A stretch of DNA of 37,611 nt from positions 1 to 37,611 of the forward strand of contig NZ_BBCG01000033.1 of the NCBI RefSeq assembly GCF_001311925.1, in the 5' to 3' direction. The first letter of the stretch is position 1. Every line of letters begins with the position of its first letter. The position numbers and the translations under genes are program-made. The stretch comes from Cellulosilyticum ruminicola JCM 14822 (GTDB lineage: Bacteria > Bacillota > Clostridia > Lachnospirales > Cellulosilyticaceae). Below, piece by piece: positions 35,101 to 37,611 of the stretch. The notes beneath the pieces were generated by a model. It was not told the origin of the DNA. It did no database searches and saw nothing but the letters and a program-made list of their open reading frames with translations.

Positions 35101-36498
35101 ATGAAATATATAAAAGATAATTATAGAGTTTTGATTTTTCAATTAGGATGTGCCATTATGTCCTTGGGGCTGGGGATTACAATTGGTACTTCAATAGAGT
35201 TTGCAAAATATACTGGTAAAGTATTTAAAAATATTTCCGTCGGTGATATAGCCATTGGCAATAAATCACTCACCTCGGCTACTGACCGTGTAAAAGCACA
35301 TTATATTGGGGATACACAAAAGATAAAACTCGTTTTACAATTAGGGGAGACAACACTAGCAGCGCCATTATCAGATTTTATACTAGATACTAATATAGAT
35401 GAAATCATGGACTATGTTGCTGCTTATAACAAAGAACTTTCATTCATAGAACGCTATAACTTACTTACAAATAAAACAAGTAAGACTTTTGACATAAGCT
35501 ACACTTATGATAGTAGTAAAGTTGCTGAATTTGTTTCTAAATTTATGAGAAAGGCTTCACATCCTAGTCAAAATGCAGCAATTCAAATAAGTGCCCAAGG
35601 TGAAATTGTTCGTAAGTCAGATATAACTGGCCTTAAACTTGACAGCAATGCACTTATAAATGCTGTATATGAGCAGCTTTCACCTCAGGCCTGTTTTCAA
35701 CGTTCTTTAGCTGCTACTAAAGATACTGTTGGCACTGAACTTGTAATAGATACTTCAAACTTTGCCACGTCAATTCCAGCTTCTATTACAAGTGATAATT
35801 TAAGCCATCTAGATACACTGGTTGCTTCTTATTCAACGAGCTTCACACCAGGTACTGGAAGTGATGTGAATATTGCTATAGCAGCAAAATCAATTAATGG
35901 CACCTTAATTATGCCTGGTAAAACCTTTAGCTATAATGATATTATCGGAAATACTACTTTAGATAAAGGTTATACATATGCTACTGTTATTGTCAATTCT
36001 ATGCCAACAAAAGGTGTAGGCGGTGGTGTTTGTCAAGTTTCATCAACACTTTATAACGCCATTCTACGTATCGGTTTATTACCAACGGAACGCCGCCCAC
36101 ATTCAAGACCTTCTAGTTATGTACCTTTAGGTCTTGATGCAACCATTGACTGGGGCAATATTGACTTTAAATTTGAAAATACAAATAACTATCCATTGTA
36201 TATTGTATCTTATGTAAAAAACAATAAAGTTTATGTAGATCTTTATTCGGATAAGAGCTTACTCTCTAAAACTTATAAATTTAATAGTGAGGTCATTAAA
36301 ACTTATCCTAGTATTGCAGAATATCAAATTGATTCAAACTTACCTAAAGGCACTAAAGAACTTATTTCTAAAGGTAGTACAGGCTATCAAGTACGTATTT
36401 CGCGTGAAACCTATGAAAATGGGGTTTTAAGTGATACCACTGTACTTTATCAAGATACTTACGCACCAGTTCCTACACGCTATAAGGTTGGTGCATAA
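35101..36498 (+). CDS. VanW-family envelope protein with PG-binding_4-like domain
   Basis: 465 residues. One N-terminal membrane helix (LIFQLGCAIMSLGLGITIGT), an extracellular PG-binding_4-like region (about 40-210; NISVGDIAIGNKSLTSATDR), then the VanW domain (about 255-400): AIAAKSINGTLIMPGKTFSY, TKGVGGGVCQVSSTLYNAIL with its conserved Cys, RRPHSRPSSYVPLGLDATID. A beta-rich tail follows. VanW proteins are linked to the cell wall and glycopeptide loci, but most clostridial ones, like this, are not in van clusters; role unknown. No strong ribosome site, consistent with coupling to the preceding gene. Confidence 0.88.
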   Translation: MKYIKDNYRVLIFQLGCAIMSLGLGITIGTSIEFAKYTGKVFKNISVGDIAIGNKSLTSATDRVKAHYIGDTQKIKLVLQLGETTLAAPLSDFILDTNIDEIMDYVAAYNKELSFIERYNLLTNKTSKTFDISYTYDSSKVAEFVSKFMRKASHPSQNAAIQISAQGEIVRKSDITGLKLDSNALINAVYEQLSPQACFQRSLAATKDTVGTELVIDTSNFATSIPASITSDNLSHLDTLVASYSTSFTPGTGSDVNIAIAAKSINGTLIMPGKTFSYNDIIGNTTLDKGYTYATVIVNSMPTKGVGGGVCQVSSTLYNAILRIGLLPTERRPHSRPSSYVPLGLDATIDWGNIDFKFENTNNYPLYIVSYVKNNKVYVDLYSDKSLLSKTYKFNSEVIKTYPSIAEYQIDSNLPKGTKELISKGSTGYQVRISRETYENGVLSDTTVLYQDTYAPVPTRYKVGA

Positions 36499-36526
36499 AA
36501 TAAAAATTAATAATCTATTACCAAAA

Positions 36527-36572
36527 CAAAAAGGGGCTATCGCACTAAGAAATTAGTGTGTAGCTCCTTTAA
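36527..36572 (+). terminator. Hairpin after vanW, at the left edge of the IS remnant
   Basis: AAAGGGGCTATCGCACTAA-GAA-TTAGTGTGTAGCTCCTTT. A long imperfect palindrome that could terminate the vanW transcript or be an end structure of the IS1182-type remnant that begins about 25 bases later. Confidence 0.55.
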
Positions 36573-36594
36573 CTATATAAAATAAAATATATTT

Positions 36595-37140
36595 ATGCCA
36601 ACAAATAATATCTTGCATAAGAATTATATACTTACTCAGGAATTTTATCATTTAAAATTACCTTTAGATATTGATAGCCTAATCCCAAATAATGATTCAG
36701 TGCATTTGCTCAGTCAGTTTGTAGAGGAGATAGATCTTTCAGAGTTATATTCGACTTATTCCCGTATTAGGAAAAATTCTGCAACGCCACGACAAATGCT
36801 AAGCTTTAAATATCAAAACATTGTAGCTGATTCTGGATATGAAAGTGAAGAAAACTATCTTTTTGTTGAGGGATTAAACCTGCTAATTATAGATCTCTAA
36901 AACTAGAAAATATAAGACAGATATCAGTCGACGTGATATCAAAAGTTTTCAGAAAACCGGCTGAATACTTAGAACACATTCTTACAAGATGAAAGTTGCA
37001 AGCTTCGTATGAATAGAAGTATTCAGGCCGAAGAGTCATTTGCAAATATTAAAGGAGATATGTCATTTCGTAGATATTTATGCAGAGGTCAGAAAAATAT
37101 GCTTGCTGAAAGTATTCTTCTAACAATGGCACATAACCTG
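36595..37140 (+). mobile_element. Decayed IS1182-type transposase
   Basis: The N-terminal part (36595-36900) reads LTQEFYHLKLPLDIDSLIPN and YSRIRKNSATPRQML as in clostridial IS1182 transposases, then jumps directly to FKYQNIVADSGYESEENYLF, which in complete copies lies a few hundred residues later; so a large internal in-frame deletion has removed much of the catalytic core. Stops and shifts follow, with traces (RKYKTDISRRDI near 36915). The C-terminal motif RMNRSIQAEESFANIKGD, FRRYLCRG, is in an ORF at 37009-37200. No intact transposase remains. Confidence 0.8.
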
Positions 37141-37149
37141 TCTCATCAA

Positions 37150-37260
37150 TTACTTTCTGTATTTTGCTCTAGCCTCTTCACTGACATAACCTTGATTTAA
37201 AAATCTAGAAACAGTTGCATTAGAAACCCCAGCTAACTTTGTAATTTGTGTAATATTCAT
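37150..37260 (-). pseudogene. Truncated LacI-family regulator (N-terminal remnant)
   Basis: ATG 37258-37260 behind AAGGTGAT begins MNITQITKLAGVSNATVSRF, a clear LacI helix-turn-helix, continuing LNQGYVSEEARAK. The frame stops at 37150; one more A in the four-A run (37162-37165) would give KIQKVIDETGYVP, the usual continuation, up to about 37128, where transposase-derived sequence takes over. The effector domain is missing, so the gene was cut by the IS1182-type insertion or a later deletion. Confidence 0.65.
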
Positions 37261-37344
37261 GTCATCACCTTATTATTTTTATATTTCTAAACTATAACTA
37301 AGACTATCATATCCATTCTATTTTTGCAAACTCTAAGATGTTTA

Positions 37345-37475
37345 CAAATAGGCTGTTGGTGTATTGGTGGGGTGGCGACTACTCCTTCCGTAATTTGTGA
37401 TACACTAAGCAAAGCTCCTCAAAATAACGGTCGAAACTCGTTCACTTGTGTTCACTCAAACAGTCTCCCTAAAAC
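37345..37475 (+). repeat. Partial second copy of the TIR element
   Basis: Plus strand GGTGGGGTGGCGACTACTCC, TTCCGTAATTTGTGA, AACTCGTT, TCAAACAGTCTCCCTAAAACC match in order the minus strand of 22866-23005. The inner hairpin sequence differs, and the far inverted end is absent. The flanking region 37261-37345 holds the promoter region of the lacI remnant; nothing else is seen. Confidence 0.6.
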
Positions 37476-37535
37476 CACTTTGACTGTAGATATAGACTTT
37501 GAATAACTTAGGGTTTTATTATACTCATATATCAT

Positions 37536-37586
37536 TAAAGGAGCTTTTGGAAATTATTCACTAACTTCAAATAGCTCCTTTTTTGT
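37536..37586 (+). terminator. Hairpin with T-tail near the window end
   Basis: AAAGGAGCTTTTGGAA, loop, TTCAAATAGCTCCTTTTTT. Terminator-like on the plus strand, with no intact gene upstream; may belong to an element end. Confidence 0.5.
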
Positions 37587-37611
37587 AATATCTTATAAGT
37601 TTAACTAGTTG

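Noticed and set aside
35101-36498. Vancomycin resistance locus
   Set aside because: Only a VanW-family protein is present; no VanH, VanA/B ligase, VanX or VanRS genes.
37324-37506. 60-codon ORF over the second repeat copy
   Set aside because: It lies within the repeat element, is not open in the first copy and has no ribosome site.

Overview
The window is AT-rich DNA from a low-GC Gram-positive anaerobe. Clostridial T-box control, a SEC-C methionine aminopeptidase, a VanW protein, strong AGGAGG ribosome sites and protein resemblance all point to Clostridia, probably a Lachnospirales/Cellulosilyticum-like organism. The genus is an inference; no rRNA or tRNA gene is present. Most genes lie on the minus strand.

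Layout. 1-249: C-terminal end of an unrecognised gene (+). 313-6697 (-): class I aminotransferase, a glycosyltransferase-like protein preceded by a 23-codon small ORF, a methyl-accepting chemotaxis protein, and a nucleoside-recognition (Gate) membrane protein. 6928-7800 (+): methionine aminopeptidase. 7831-11129 (-): broken LacI regulator, RpiB-type isomerase, K+ channel, and a broken ATC-hydrolase-like gene. 11266-16212 (-): polyamine operon (Arg/Orn/Lys decarboxylase, spermidine synthase, carboxy(nor)spermidine dehydrogenase and decarboxylase). 16676-18740 (-): leuA with a leucine T-box leader. 18846-19814 (+): DHH phosphoesterase. 19975-21693 (-): secreted GHL10/SH3 protein. 21964-22641 (+): monofunctional transglycosylase. 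22788-23023: a TIR-flanked non-coding repeat with a partial second copy near 37345-37475. 23085-25430 (-): a GH2 protein lacking the usual catalytic residues. 25563-33099 (-): a complete Gram-positive-type Pel exopolysaccharide operon pelDEAFG, with PelD fused to an N-terminal epimerase-like domain. 33561-36498 (+): divergent MarR regulator, then a small membrane protein, an acidic protein and a VanW protein. 36530-37260: decayed IS1182-type transposase abutting a truncated LacI gene.

How the genes work together. The pel operon is the main accessory system. PelD (GAF plus degenerate GGDEF with an intact RxxD c-di-GMP site), PelE, PelA-type deacetylase, PelF glycosyltransferase and PelG transporter would make and export a cationic GalNAc-rich polysaccharide. 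A perfect ATTGAC-N4-GTCAAT palindrome lies between pelD and the divergent marR gene and is a candidate operator. The polyamine operon combines two routes to spermidine-like products but has no visible AdoMet decarboxylase.

A striking quality signal is that several genes (leuA, nspC, lacI, the Gate membrane protein, the chemoreceptor 3' end, the ATC-hydrolase-like gene and the lacI remnant) are each broken by exactly one missing base, often in a short homopolymer. The uniform direction suggests sequence undercalls at least as much as real gene decay.
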